Shown: positions 50,441 to 59,749, counted from the first letter of the stretch. The stretch: DNA of 64,000 nt from JBFLYN01 sp040756655 (GCA_040756655.1 JBFLYN010000008.1:22763-86762), one strand, 5' to 3'. Notes: generated from the sequence alone by a model not told the origin. Made by a program: numbers and translations.

Positions 50441-50902
50441 GTGAAGATGGGTGTGGAGCTCTACGCCGAGACCTCCCTGTCGGTGGACGACACTACCCGG
50501 TTTGAGCTCTACCTGACCAAGAACGGAGAGCTAGTGGGGGGAAGTCGCGGCGCGGACCAGTACGATTCCAATGGTATGGTGATCATGGGCAAACGCGTGG
50601 CAGCCTGTGGCCGCGAGGCTACATACGGCATGGATGACCGCATTGCCGGGCTGGGCCTGGGCCCGCTGGAGGCGCTGCCATCGGGCTGGTTCGAACTGGA
50701 CGGTGACTGCCGGGGGCTGAAGCTCCACATCAAGACCAACGCCGTGCTGGATGTGGGGCTTCTGGTCAGAGATTTCTCGCTTAGGGTCTATGATCAGGAC
50801 ATGGGCATGTCCATGGATGTACCGCTCTGGCGGCCGGATGTGAAGATAGACTGGGTATCCCGCGGCTCGTTCGTGATCGATCTCGACTCACTCCTAAGCT
50901 GA
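50441..50902 (+). CDS. Hypothetical protein, beta-rich
   Basis: About 153 residues, not recognised. The sequence is a run of short alternating strands (VELYAETSLSVDDTTRFELYLTKNGELVGG, GWFELDGDCRGLKLHIKTNAVLDVGLLVRDFSLRVYD, DVKIDWVSRGSFVIDLDSLL), with no signal peptide or membrane segment. That suggests a small soluble beta-sandwich. GTG 50441 with GAGAGG upstream is preferred; ATG 50447 and GTG 50432 are alternatives. It is monocistronic, with a very strong terminator 8 nt after its stop. Codon use is like the neighbours, so it is probably a real gene. Confidence 0.6.
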   Translation: MKMGVELYAETSLSVDDTTRFELYLTKNGELVGGSRGADQYDSNGMVIMGKRVAACGREATYGMDDRIAGLGLGPLEALPSGWFELDGDCRGLKLHIKTNAVLDVGLLVRDFSLRVYDQDMGMSMDVPLWRPDVKIDWVSRGSFVIDLDSLLS

Positions 50903-50910
50903 CAAACCAG

Positions 50911-50946
50911 GGGTAACGCCCCCTCCCAGGGGAGGGGGCGTTACCC
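50911..50946. terminator. Bidirectional terminator between convergent genes
   Basis: GGGTAACGCCCCCTCC pairs with GGGGAGGGGGCGTTACCC (stem of about 16 bp, loop of 2-4 nt). It serves the hypothetical gene on plus and the membrane protein gene on minus. Confidence 0.85.
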
Positions 50947-50957
50947 GTGCCTTGACG

Positions 50958-52031
50958 CTATCTCATCATGATGAGCGGGGTCAGGGCCACTGCCAATACC
51001 ACGGCAGTGATGATCCTGAACACTGCCCCAATGACGGCCGCCGCCATGGCTTCCTTCTCGTTCAGGTCCGAGTTGGCCGTCCACACCGCCGGGACCTGCC
51101 CGAACACCACCTGGAGAGGAAGCCCGGACGCCGCCAGCACGAAGGAACCCAAGACCATCTTGGGGGCAAGCGTGGCAGCGGTATCCTTCAGGGTGTTCAT
51201 GGCCAGGGTCGGTGAGGCCAGCACCGACAAGATGCCAGTCTTGGGGTCGATGGACAGGGAACTCAGGGCACTGGTGAGCCCCAGCTCGATGCTCTTCCAG
51301 ATACCCACGTACTCCAGGGCACCGATGATGGCAAAGATCACTGCCGCAGCCGGGATGATCAGCAAAAACACCAGTTCAGCACCTTCTCGTGCCCCCCCGA
51401 AGACAGTGGGAAGGGCACCGGTCTTCGGCGTGAAGCTGGGCAGCTCGTCTAGGACCACTCGCTTGGTGTTGCGGTAGATGGTCTTGCCCAAGAGCAACGG
51501 GACGATGACCAGCGGGCCTAAGATGGCGATGATGACTACCGGGAAGGCCCATATGCCCGCGGCGGTCAGGGCGATGAGTCCAAGCATGAAGGTGGAGAAT
51601 GACTGCTGGGAGTTGACCATGGTGGCCACGGCGATTTTCTGCTCATCTTTGGTGGCACCGGCCTTCTTGAGGACCGGACCGCTGATACGACCGGCGGCGT
51701 TGATGTCGCCCAGGATGTTGTAGACACCCGGGACCACCACGGCCGGGTTGATGTTCAGCCAAGATGCCACCGGCATGAAGATGCGCAAGAGGGCGTCGGT
51801 CATGCCCAGTCGTTCCAGTATCCGCCCCATCATCACGCTGGTGATGATGGCTACAGCCAGGGTGCCAGTAAGATACACGTTGACCACGATACCCTTCACC
51901 CGGTTTACCATGGCATCGAAAAGCCCACCGATGAAACCGGGGTTGAAGAAGAGACCGATGAGGGCCAGGGCGAGAATGACGAAACCGGTGATCTCAGCAT
52001 TGGTAAACGGTCTTCTGGCTGGCTTGCTCAT
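50958..52031 (-). CDS. Polytopic membrane protein, CD0519/CD1768-like
   Basis: A 357-residue membrane protein with about nine helices. It shows the nucleoside-recognition (Gate) style of inverted halves: AIITSVMMGRILERLGMTDALLRIF, PGVYNILGDINAAGRISGPVLKKAGATKDEQKIAVATMVNSQQSFSTFMLG, and PAAAVIFAIIGALEYVGIWKSIELGL. The pattern fits a Firmicutes family I recall as CD0519/CD1768; function is unknown, transport is likely. ATG 52031 has AGGGAGG 7 nt upstream. It lies 67 nt after a Nif3-like gene on the same strand and is probably co-transcribed. Confidence 0.65.
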   Translation of the reverse strand: MSKPARRPFTNAEITGFVILALALIGLFFNPGFIGGLFDAMVNRVKGIVVNVYLTGTLAVAIITSVMMGRILERLGMTDALLRIFMPVASWLNINPAVVVPGVYNILGDINAAGRISGPVLKKAGATKDEQKIAVATMVNSQQSFSTFMLGLIALTAAGIWAFPVVIIAILGPLVIVPLLLGKTIYRNTKRVVLDELPSFTPKTGALPTVFGGAREGAELVFLLIIPAAAVIFAIIGALEYVGIWKSIELGLTSALSSLSIDPKTGILSVLASPTLAMNTLKDTAATLAPKMVLGSFVLAASGLPLQVVFGQVPAVWTANSDLNEKEAMAAAVIGAVFRIITAVVLAVALTPLIMMR

Positions 52032-52098
52032 GACACTGCCTCCCTTTTGGAAGATCAACTGACGGTGGATACAGTAGGGACCTCTTGTTCATCACCTC

Positions 52099-53118
52099 CT
52101 AAGAGCGCCCCGGGAGCAGGAAGCGCTGGGCCATATCCCGGGCATACTCGCGGATCTCGGGGGTCCCTGCCGCCGGCAGCGGGACCAGGGTGACGCGCTC
52201 CCGTAACAGCAATACCTCGGTGTCAGGCAATAGCACCTGGAGCGCCACTGCCAGCGGCATGCCGTTTTCCAGGATCTCCATGGCATGCGTGTTGCCCACC
52301 ATGAAGGTCAAACCGCGCTCCCTCGCCTTCTCGACCAGGGGATGACCAGGCAACACCCGGCTAATGGACGCAATCACGGTATCCACCTCGGGGTGCTCGG
52401 CAAGTGCCTGTTCCAAGTGGCCCACAGTAAACCCGGTGTGGGGAAAGATGTGAAGAACGGTGTTGACCGGGCTAGCCGGACTCCCGTGCAAGATGCGAGC
52501 GCCGGTGGCGGCGTTGGTCTCGTGAATGTCGTAGCTCCCACGCAGTTTTCGCTCGTACCCTAGCAGAGCATGTTCAGCGTCAAAACCCCCAAAACACTCC
52601 AGGCGGGCCAGGATATCGCCGGCCGTCCGGATCCCCTCCAGGGCACGGCCCACATTCATGACGTTGCCGGGGACGCCACCGTAGGCGATGTCCACCCGAA
52701 AAGCCCGGTGCCCGTGGATGAAAGCCAGGCCGGGATGGAGACCATGAAAGGCTTCGTGGAGCTCAAGGATGGCGATGTTGTAAAGGGTAACGTAGCTCTT
52801 CAGGGGAACCCCTCCGGAGTTGGCGGCGTCCGCCACCGGGTGGTGTGCCACGATGGCGTCCACGCCGGTAGCACCCGCCAGTTCCAGCTGGGACTCGGTG
52901 AGAGTCATGCTCACGGCCAACCTGCGCACTGGTTGTTCGGGGTTGCCAAACACCAGCCCAGGTGTCTCCGTAATGGCTTTGCCCGGGATATTGGACGACT
53001 TGGTGACCACAAACCGGTTGGAGCCAGAAAAAAGATCGGCCGGACTGGTGACGACCCGCCCTCCAGTGATAGCATCCAGCGCCCGTACCACGTCTGACAC
53101 TCTTGTGACCTGATCCAT
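52099..53118 (-). CDS. Nif3-like (DUF34) dinuclear metal protein
   Basis: A 339-residue member of the Nif3/YqfO/DUF34 superfamily. It has the early metal motif DAIVAHHPVADAANSGG, AFIHGHRAF, VNTVLHIFPHTG, DTVIASISRVLPGHPLVE and the late FMVGNTHAMEILENGMP (His and Glu ligands). It differs from canonical YqfO by its N-terminal segment (GGRVVTSPADLFSGSNRFVVTKSS). Family members are hexameric with two metal ions and unknown activity. ATG 53118 has GGGAGG about 9-10 nt upstream. A perfect 19-nt palindrome lies about 60 nt upstream. Confidence 0.7.
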   Translation of the reverse strand: MDQVTRVSDVVRALDAITGGRVVTSPADLFSGSNRFVVTKSSNIPGKAITETPGLVFGNPEQPVRRLAVSMTLTESQLELAGATGVDAIVAHHPVADAANSGGVPLKSYVTLYNIAILELHEAFHGLHPGLAFIHGHRAFRVDIAYGGVPGNVMNVGRALEGIRTAGDILARLECFGGFDAEHALLGYERKLRGSYDIHETNAATGARILHGSPASPVNTVLHIFPHTGFTVGHLEQALAEHPEVDTVIASISRVLPGHPLVEKARERGLTFMVGNTHAMEILENGMPLAVALQVLLPDTEVLLLRERVTLVPLPAAGTPEIREYARDMAQRFLLPGRS

Positions 53119-53179
53119 ATCATCTGTTCCTCCCGTCTTCTCGTGGTTAACTCTCCTTTGCCGGACGGTCACGCCTTAT

Positions 53180-53198
53180 TCCTCATCACTGATGAGGA
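53180..53198. promoter_or_regulatory. Perfect 19-nt palindrome upstream of Nif3-like gene
   Basis: TCCTCATCACTGATGAGGA is a 9-1-9 inverted repeat 62 nt before the Nif3-like start. There is no T-run, so an operator for the Nif3/membrane-protein pair is the best reading. Confidence 0.5.
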
Positions 53199-53794
53199 GT
53201 TGATGACACGTCGCAAACTGCGGGAGCTTGGGGATTGTCGACGGGTTTCGCCGTGAGCTTCCGGAATCCTCCAAGAGGCCAGGGACTTTCTATCGACAAA
53301 AACCGCCATGGGAGAGACACCGGGGCACCTCCGACCGAGGCTCGCCAGAGGTACACCCGGAGGACCATGCAAACCCAGGCATGCCGGGAAAAGGCACCTT
53401 ACCCGGCGGCCACTGGCTCCGTGGTACTTTCTATCTTCACGCACAGGCATTGTCGCTTGCGTTCTCGGCGCCTACAGGCGTGCCAAGGGTATCGTTGTCG
53501 CTTCCGCCCGCCGCATGACCAGGCCAGGAGCTTCGCTTTGCAGGCCTTACGCAATGGCGGCCGGTGGCAGTGCCGGAGATCAAGTAGGCAGCGGCATCGC
53601 CGTGTTCACTGTCTCGCGGCGTTGGTCACCGGGGATTCAGGCCATGCGGATCTACCGTGAAGGGTGCTCTCTTAGGTATACGTACGATATGGAGAGAACA
53701 GGCAGGGCCGCGCAGGCGCCTGCGGTCAAAAAGACTGGTTCCGTCGCCTCTGGGGGAGCACGGGACGATGAGAGGCACGCCCGTACTCCTCTCC
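53199..53794. other. Region without a recognisable gene
   Basis: About 600 bases between the Nif3-like gene and a broken epimerase. Several frames are open on both strands, but none has a family-like sequence with a ribosome binding site. A plus-strand stretch at about 53555-53660 (DQVGSGIAVFTVSRRWSPGIQAMRIYREG) looks protein-like and may be eroded coding sequence. Confidence 0.45.
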
Positions 53795-54785
53795 TTACCC
53801 CCGGTTGGCCCAGGCCCGCAGGAGGTCTCGTTCGCGGTCGAGGCTGATACCAGCCCTCCAGGCGGTTCCGGGCGGGCGTGAGGCCGCCCACGCCAGGGTG
53901 TCCCGTACCGTCACACCCAGCGGACGGAAGGAGAGCCCGGCCGCCCATGCCTTCTCACAGTCGGTGCAGAACAGGCCTCTCGACTCTTTGGGAAGCCAAA
54001 GGGGCTGGTCTATCCATGGACGGACCTGCTGTTCGAGTAGGAACTCCTCCGGGACCCAGGTGAAAGCAGCGTCGCTACCCGTCGTCTGCTTGCACGTTTC
54101 CAGGAGTTCGCCCATGGTAAGAGACTGGGAAGGCCCGGTGGCATTGTACACTCCAGTATGCCGGGCCTGAATCATGCGGAGGAGCCACGCAGCCAAATCC
54201 CGTACATCAACTAGCTGGATGGGCAGGTCCGGACGGTCCGGGGCCATCACCTCCCCGCCGCGCGCGACCCGGTGCGGCCAGTAAGTGAAACGATCAGAAG
54301 GATCGTGGGGACCTATGATGAGCCCGGGGCGGACCACCAGGTTACGCCCCGGCATGGCCTGCTCAGCTGCTCGCTCACAGAGGGCCTTGAGAGGGCCGTA
54401 GGTCTGGCCATTGACCTCCTCGACGGTCTCATCTTCCAAGGGTACCCACGGGCGCACTCTCGTCCTGGCCGCGCCGGTCGGCATGGGCGTAGACGGACAG
54501 GGACGAGATGAACGTGTAGTGGTCAGCGGCCCCGGCCATGAGGGTCGCCATGTTCCTTACCTCGCGCGGTAGGTACCCACTGAGGTCGACCACTGCATCC
54601 CAGCGCCGCCCGCGTAGGACGGAGATATCCAAACGACGGTCGCCCAGCAGTTGCTCGGCCTCCGGGAAAAGGCCGGGATTGGATCTACCGCGGTTAAACA
54701 GGGTCACCTCGTGACCTGCCGAAAGGGCAATCTGCACCAGGTGCCGCCCCAGGAATACAGTGCCGCCCAGTACCAGAAGCTTCAC
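53795..54785 (-). pseudogene. NAD-dependent epimerase/dehydratase, single frameshift
   Basis: The N-terminal part (54785-54450) has the atypical Rossmann motif MKLLVLGGTVFLGRHLVQIAL, FNRGRSNPGLFPE, WDAVVDLSGYLPREV and YTFISSLSVYAH. The rest (about 54450-53795) is in another frame: TYGPLKALCERAAEQAMPGRNLVVRPGLIIGPHDPSDRFTYWPHRVARGG, IQLVDVRDLAAWLLRM, NATGPSQSLTMGELL. Together they make a full-length (about 325 residues) reductase/epimerase of the group with NRG after the second strand. One shift near 54440-54470 breaks it. All else is intact, so the event is recent or an error. Confidence 0.75.
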
Positions 54786-55052
54786 TCTTACACCTCCCTT
54801 GGGCTATTGCCACCTTTCGGCGTGAAGGCCGGGGCTTCCTGCCGCGACGCCCTGAGCACCCGGCCCCGGGCCATAGGACCCGGCGTCTCCCCCTGCAACT
54901 CCCAGGCCAACCTGCTCTATGGCGGTTGACCTTAACGAGCATTGCCTTGAAGGCGGCCACTGACCCAAGGAGGCGCGTCACCGCCGTCTTGTGATCTGGA
55001 TGCTAGTATGCTACCTTGTAGAGTGTATGGCCGGAAGTTGGGAGGATGGACC

Positions 55053-55970
55053 TTGGACGCTATCATGGTTTCCGGGCTCACTAAGGTCTACGGCAGCCTC
55101 AGGGCTGTGGACGGTATTGGTTTCTCGGTGGCACGCGGGGAGGTTTTTGGCATGCTGGGGCCCAACGGGGCCGGAAAAACCACCACCACTGAGATCCTCG
55201 CAGGATTGCGGCACCGTGACAGCGGGGACGTTCGCGTCCTGGGGCTGGACCCCGGACGCGCGGGCAATGTCCTAAAGACCAGGATCAGCATCCAGCTCCA
55301 GAGCGCCGCTCTGTATCCTCGCCTGACCGTCCTGGAGACAGTTCGGCTGTTTGCCAGTTTCTATCCTGACTCCCTGAACCCGGTAATTGTGCTGGAACAA
55401 GTAGGTTTGCGCTCCAGCACCCGCGTGCTGACTAGCAAGCTCTCTGGGGGCCAGCTGCAGCGGCTGGCCATCGCCACATCATTGGTAGGCAACGGGGAAT
55501 TGCTGTTCCTAGACGAGCCCACCACCGGCCTGGACCCGCAGGCCCGGCGTGCACTTTGGCAGGTTATCACCGGTCTTAAGGATCAGGGCAAGACCGTCTT
55601 CCTCACCACTCACTACATGGATGAAGCCGAACGTCTCTGCGACCGGGTGGCAGTAGTGGACAATGGACGCATCATCGCCCTGGGTGCACCCAGGGCCCTC
55701 ATCCACGACCACTTCAGGGAGCGGGCGGTGGAATTCGCTGATCCCACCGGTATCGCCGCCAACATCGACTTGACGCGGCTGCCCGGCGTCACCCGCATGG
55801 AGCGGCACCACCAGACCGTCACCCTGTACACTACTGAGGTGACGGCCACGGTGGAGAACCTGCTGGCCAAGGCGGGAGGGAACGGTAGCGCCATCGATGA
55901 GTTCAACGTCCGCCAAGCGACGCTGGAGGATCTTTTCCTGAAGCTGACCGGGAGGAGGATCCGCGAGTGA
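55053..55970 (+). CDS. ABC exporter ATP-binding protein
   Basis: A 305-residue ABC-2-type exporter ATPase (CcmA/NatA-like). Walker A is MLGPNGAGKTTTTEIL, the signature LSGGQLQRLAIATSL, Walker B LLFLDEPTTGLDPQ, the H-loop FLTTHYMDEAERLCDRV. The C-terminal 75 residues are the usual accessory domain ending ATLEDLFLKLTGRRIRE. TTG 55053 has GGGAGG 7 nt upstream; ATG 55065 is an alternative. The stop overlaps the permease start by 4 nt (GTGA). Intact counterpart in type to the broken pair at 2303-3550. Substrate unknown. Confidence 0.88.
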   Translation: MDAIMVSGLTKVYGSLRAVDGIGFSVARGEVFGMLGPNGAGKTTTTEILAGLRHRDSGDVRVLGLDPGRAGNVLKTRISIQLQSAALYPRLTVLETVRLFASFYPDSLNPVIVLEQVGLRSSTRVLTSKLSGGQLQRLAIATSLVGNGELLFLDEPTTGLDPQARRALWQVITGLKDQGKTVFLTTHYMDEAERLCDRVAVVDNGRIIALGAPRALIHDHFRERAVEFADPTGIAANIDLTRLPGVTRMERHHQTVTLYTTEVTATVENLLAKAGGNGSAIDEFNVRQATLEDLFLKLTGRRIRE

Positions 55971-57043
55971 AGGCTCTTCTAACTTTGACCGGGGCCACTT
56001 ACAAGGAGATCATCCGGGACCGGATGAGCTTGTTCTGGTTCTTGGCGTTTCCCGTGCTGTTTGTGCTGTTGTTCGGCGCCATATTCTCCAACACAGCAAG
56101 CCACACATTCCACGTAGGCGTGGCCGGGGGCGATGGCACCGTGGTGGGTGAAGCTGTCCGGGTGGCTCTCCGACAGGTACCGGTGTTCAGCCTGTCGGCA
56201 GGTACCCGGGAAGCCGAGTTGGAGGCCCTCCGCCTGGGGAAGCGGAGTCTGGTAATAGACCTGCCCGATGACTCCATGGTCGTCTCCGGCCAGCCGCTGG
56301 CAGTGGCCCTCTACTATGACCAGGGGCAGCAAGCCATGAACCAGGTGCTGATCTCATCGGTCAGCCAGGTCCTGCACGAGATCGAAAGGCAGCTTACGGG
56401 ACGCCCCACCCTGTTCCAGATCCGGGTCGAGGCAGTCCAGGCACAGGATCTGAAGGCCATGGACATACTGCTGCCCAACATCCTGGCTATGGCCCTCATG
56501 CAATTGGGCTTGTTCGGCTCTTTGAGACTGGTAAGCCTCCGCGAGCGGAAGATCCTCAAACGCCTGGGCGCGACCCCACTCCCGCGGTCATGGCTGGTGG
56601 GCAGCGAGGTAGTGGTCCGCCTCACCATCGGCCTGATCCAGGCCCTGGTGCTCGTGGGCATAGCCAAGCTGGTCTTCGGGGTGGTCATCACCGGGCACTG
56701 GTTGTGGGTAATGTCCATGGTGTTGCTGGGCGCCGTGGTCTTCGTGGCCATGGGCTACATGCTGGTGGCCTTTGCCAAGACCGAGGAGAGTGGTCTGGCC
56801 ATCCTGCAGGTGTTCCAGTTTCCCATGATGTTCCTGTCGGGGATCTTCTTTCCGGTCGACAGGCTCCCCAGTTTCCTGCAGCCGGTGATCAAGGCTATAC
56901 CCCTCACCTACCTGGCTGACGCCCTCCGCCAGATGATGACCGGAGTGGCGCCACTTTACCCGCTTACCACCAACATAGCGGTGCTAGTGGCTTGGCTGGG
57001 TGTTTCCCTGGTGCTGAGCGTCCGTCTGTTCCGCTGGGAGTAG
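55967..57043 (+). CDS. ABC-2 type exporter permease
   Basis: A 358-residue permease. One N-terminal helix (LFWFLAFPVLFVLLFGAIFS) is followed by an extracytoplasmic domain of about 130 residues (residues about 40-175). Five helices make up the C-terminal half, including MALMQLGLFGSLRLVSLRERKILKRLGATPLPRSWLVGSEVV, the coupling loop. A FFPVDRLPSFLQPVIKAIPLTYLADALRQMM segment follows. This is the ABC2_membrane_3/YhgE-like layout of drug or lipid exporters. It starts at GTG 55967 overlapping the ATPase stop, and is followed by a terminator hairpin. Confidence 0.88.
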   Translation: MKALLTLTGATYKEIIRDRMSLFWFLAFPVLFVLLFGAIFSNTASHTFHVGVAGGDGTVVGEAVRVALRQVPVFSLSAGTREAELEALRLGKRSLVIDLPDDSMVVSGQPLAVALYYDQGQQAMNQVLISSVSQVLHEIERQLTGRPTLFQIRVEAVQAQDLKAMDILLPNILAMALMQLGLFGSLRLVSLRERKILKRLGATPLPRSWLVGSEVVVRLTIGLIQALVLVGIAKLVFGVVITGHWLWVMSMVLLGAVVFVAMGYMLVAFAKTEESGLAILQVFQFPMMFLSGIFFPVDRLPSFLQPVIKAIPLTYLADALRQMMTGVAPLYPLTTNIAVLVAWLGVSLVLSVRLFRWE

Positions 57044-57054
57044 GCATGCTGGAG

Positions 57055-57079
57055 GACGGCCCGGACCCCCGGGGCCGTC
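57055..57079 (+). terminator. Terminator after the ABC exporter operon
   Basis: GACGGCCC/GGGCCGTC stem with a 9-nt loop followed by TTGATT, 12 nt after the permease stop. Confidence 0.65.
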
Positions 57080-57104
57080 TTGATTCCAGTTTTTGCGGAC
57101 TACG

Positions 57105-58010
57105 CTAGCTCCCGGATGAAAGCCCAAATCGCGCTGGCAATGTCGCAAGCTTGCCGGGGTCGACCATGTCCGGGCCGTCGCCTGGTGTGTGGGCAAGGGC
57201 CAAGACTTCCATTACTGCACTAGAGGTAAGGGCAAGGGCTGAGGTGCCGTGATATAGGAACAGGCTGTGGTCACCTTGGTACCAGGGCTCTCCCTCGACC
57301 ATGTCCGGGTAGAAACGAAAGGCCCGGCAGGCGATTTCCCGGATGTTCTCCGGGCAATCGTAGAAAGGAATACACTGTACTCCCCTGGTGATACCCGGCA
57401 CCGTCGATGTTGATGGCCAAAAGAACGTCGGAGAAACTTCGCAGGTCTTGCTGGACGTAGAGCACTTGCCCTGGTGCGGAATAATAGTCTTCGCCGTTGA
57501 GAGCTGCGATCTCCACTTTGACCCGGCACTCATCCCCGGCCAACAGCTCCCCCAAGAGCAGGAGTACTACAACGCCGGCGGCGTTGTCAAGCGTACCCGG
57601 CGTACCCGGCTTGCTGTCAATATGGGCAGTGACAATCAACCGCTTTCCGTGCCCCTTGCGAGCGATGACATTGCAGCCTCGACTGGGCTCGCGTTGGGCC
57701 CGCACTTCCAGGTGCACAAGCTGGCCCTGAAGGCCGGCCAATCGGTTCCCCTCCTCACTGGTCATGAACACCGAGGGCAGGAGGAAATCCCCATCCTCGA
57801 TCACCGGGAATGGATGCATTCATCACGCCGTCCTGCCTCCAGTCCAGGCACTCGAACTCTTGGAGCTCCACGGCCCATCCCGAGTTGGCCAGGCAGCCAG
57901 CAACATTCCTGGTAGCGACGTGGTTTCCCTTGCTGCCCACGCTCCTATGCGAAATGCTGGTACATAGGTGCTCAAGGTGTCGTCTTGCCCGGTTGGTCAG
58001 TCGGAAGCCT
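57105..58010 (-). pseudogene. M28-family aminopeptidase, broken
   Basis: Three minus-strand frames make one M28 zinc peptidase. About 58020-57830 gives RRHLEHLCTSISHRSVGSKGNHVATRNVAG and WAVELQEFECLDW. About 57819-57390 gives NVIARKGHGKRLIVTAHIDSKPGTPGTLDNAAGVVVLLLLGELL (metal His and Asp) and EIAALNGEDYYSAPG. About 57380-57105 gives IPFYDCPENIREIACRAF and GDHSLFLYHGTSALALTSS. Two frame changes are needed, and the 5' end abuts the transposon remnant at about 58030. The usual metal Glu-Glu pair is altered to NGEDYYSAPG-type sequence, so substrate class is uncertain. Confidence 0.65.
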
Positions 58011-58029
58011 ACCGCCTGCTGGAGTAGCG

Positions 58030-58480
58030 CCCCCTGAACTTGGAGCAGCTCAACGAGTTGTTCTGGGCCTGGCTCCAGACCTACTACCACGAACGGGTGC
58101 ACTCGGCCGCCAAGCAAAAACCGGTCGTCCGCTTTGAACACGACCCCGCCCCGCTGCGGCGGGTAGACCTGGCCCAGCTACACGATGCCTTCCTCTTGGA
58201 GGACAACCGTTCGATGGACAAGACCGGCGTGTTCACCCGGGTTCCAACAACCCTACCAAGGCCCCGCTGGAACCATCCTGGTGCGCTACGACCCCTACCA
58301 GCCCGACCGGGTCCAGGTCTGGTGGGAGGGGCCCCGTTACGCCGACGCTACCGTATTGATCCTGGGTGAACACGTGGGCGCCAGGTCCCGGTCGTCGGCG
58401 GCCGGGTCTCCGCCCGTGGCCAGCGGCCTCAATTTCCTGAAGACGGTAGCGTACCAGCACCAGCCAAGGACCACCCGTGA
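58030..58480 (+). pseudogene. DDE transposase (Mu/TniA-like) C-terminal remnant
   Basis: The fragment NLEQLNELFWAWLQTYYHERVHSAAKQKPVVRFEHDPAPLRRVDLAQL, followed after a frame change near 58238 by PYQGPAGTILVRYDPYQPDRVQVWWEGPRYADATVL, is the end of an integrase catalytic domain plus the Mu-type C-terminal barrel. The first two thirds, with the catalytic D and D, are missing. It sits directly before an ATPase gene in the order transposase-ATPase common to Tn552/Tn5053-like elements. Confidence 0.7.
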
Positions 58481-58518
58481 CCGGCTCCGGTACCGCCAAC
58501 TCCGAGAGGAGCACCCCG

Positions 58519-59325
58519 ATGGAAAACGTACTTGAGCACTTCCAACTCCAGCGCCTGCCCTTCGACCGCGCCCTGCTTGCCCGGGATTTCTTCGGCGGGG
58601 AAGGCTTCTCGGAGTTGTGCGCCCGCCTGCGCTATGCCTGTACTCACCGCTATTGCATGCTGGTCACCGGCGAGGTGGGCACCGGCAAGTCCAGCGCGTT
58701 GCGAGCCTTGCAAGCGGAACTGGACCCCGGCCGTTACCGCTTCATCTACCTGGCCGACTCCCGCCTGCCCCCCCGCGCCTTCTACGAACATACCCTGGCG
58801 GCCTTGGGCATCACTCCCACCGGCCTGCTGGCCCGGCGCAAGCGCGCTTTCTGGCAGGTGGTCCGGGAATTGACCGAGCACCAGCGCATGCAACTGGTGG
58901 TGGCCATCGATGAGGCCCACACCCTCGGCCACGCTATGCTGCAGAAGCTCAGGTTCCTGCTCAATTCCGACCTCGACGCCCGTTCCCTATTTACCCTCCT
59001 CCTGGTGGGGCAGCCCGAACTCAAGGCCACCCTCCGCCCGCTGGTCTACATGCCGGTGGCCCAGCGTCTGGACCTGACCTTCCACCTGGGCAGCCTGCCG
59101 CTGGCCGAAACCCAGGCCTATATTCTCCATCAACTGCGGCTGGCCGGCTGCGACCATCCCATCTTTACCCAGCAAGTGGGGGAACGCATCCACGCCTATA
59201 CCAAGGGCATCCCCCGGTTGATCAACCGCTTAGCCCGGGACTGCCTGCTGGATGCTGCTTCGCGCCAGGATCCATTGGTGGAAGCTGCTCACCTGGCACG
59301 GGTGCTGGCCGACCTGGAAACCTGA
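58519..59325 (+). CDS. ExeA/TniB-like AAA+ ATPase of a transposon
   Basis: A 268-residue AAA+ ATPase of the ExeA/TniB kind, the target-selection ATPase partner of Mu/TniA-like transposases. It shows FQLQRLPFDRALLARDFF, Walker A LVTGEVGTGKSSALRAL (about 49-65), Walker B LVVAIDEAHTL (about 127-137), sensor FTLLLVGQPELKATL and GIPRLINRLARDCLLDA. ATG 58519 has AGGAG 7 nt upstream. The gene is complete, but its transposase partner is truncated, so the element is dead. Downstream, GTG 59343 with AAGAGGAGG opens a frame of only 12 codons (NYYSYDHGCST), perhaps the start of a lost third gene. Confidence 0.8.
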   Translation: MENVLEHFQLQRLPFDRALLARDFFGGEGFSELCARLRYACTHRYCMLVTGEVGTGKSSALRALQAELDPGRYRFIYLADSRLPPRAFYEHTLAALGITPTGLLARRKRAFWQVVRELTEHQRMQLVVAIDEAHTLGHAMLQKLRFLLNSDLDARSLFTLLLVGQPELKATLRPLVYMPVAQRLDLTFHLGSLPLAETQAYILHQLRLAGCDHPIFTQQVGERIHAYTKGIPRLINRLARDCLLDAASRQDPLVEAAHLARVLADLET

Positions 59326-59749
59326 AGAGGAGGTGCAACAGCGTGAACTACTACTCCTACGACCACGGCTGCTCAACATAGATGGTGATGTCCGGGAGCT
59401 CAGGCATGGTGGAGTCGCCCTCCCTGGTGGCACTGGATTAAGATGGACCGGTACCTAACGCCCGCCCATGGCCGGGAGGGTTTCGGCCAGACGCTGGCCG
59501 TTACCTCCCTTCCCGGGCGGACCGGCCTACTTTCCCCTGCGTGATCGCCTGCGGCAACGCATAAGGCTAGCCACGGTGCCTTCTCCTTTCGACAGTGGGT
59601 GTGATGGCCGGCCGCGGGAAACGTTGATGGAGCACAAAAAACGTGGAGGTCAGGCAGGGACGGAGCCGTTGGCCCTCCCTTGGGATGCCACGACACGTCA
59701 CCGGGAACCCGGGCCTGCCCCGGTGTGGATGCTGGGCTCCGCGGCGCTC
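59326..59749. other. Spacer after transposon remnant
   Basis: About 420 bases with no recognisable gene apart from a 12-codon frame with a good ribosome site at 59343. Probably contains the remains of the right end of the transposon; no terminal repeat could be paired because the left end is lost. Confidence 0.4.

Noticed and set aside
53308..53847. Plus-strand frame with an RNase H-like stretch (DQVGSGIAVF)
   Set aside because: Only about 30 residues look protein-like, there is no ribosome site, and the frame runs into the opposite-strand epimerase. Not enough to call a gene.
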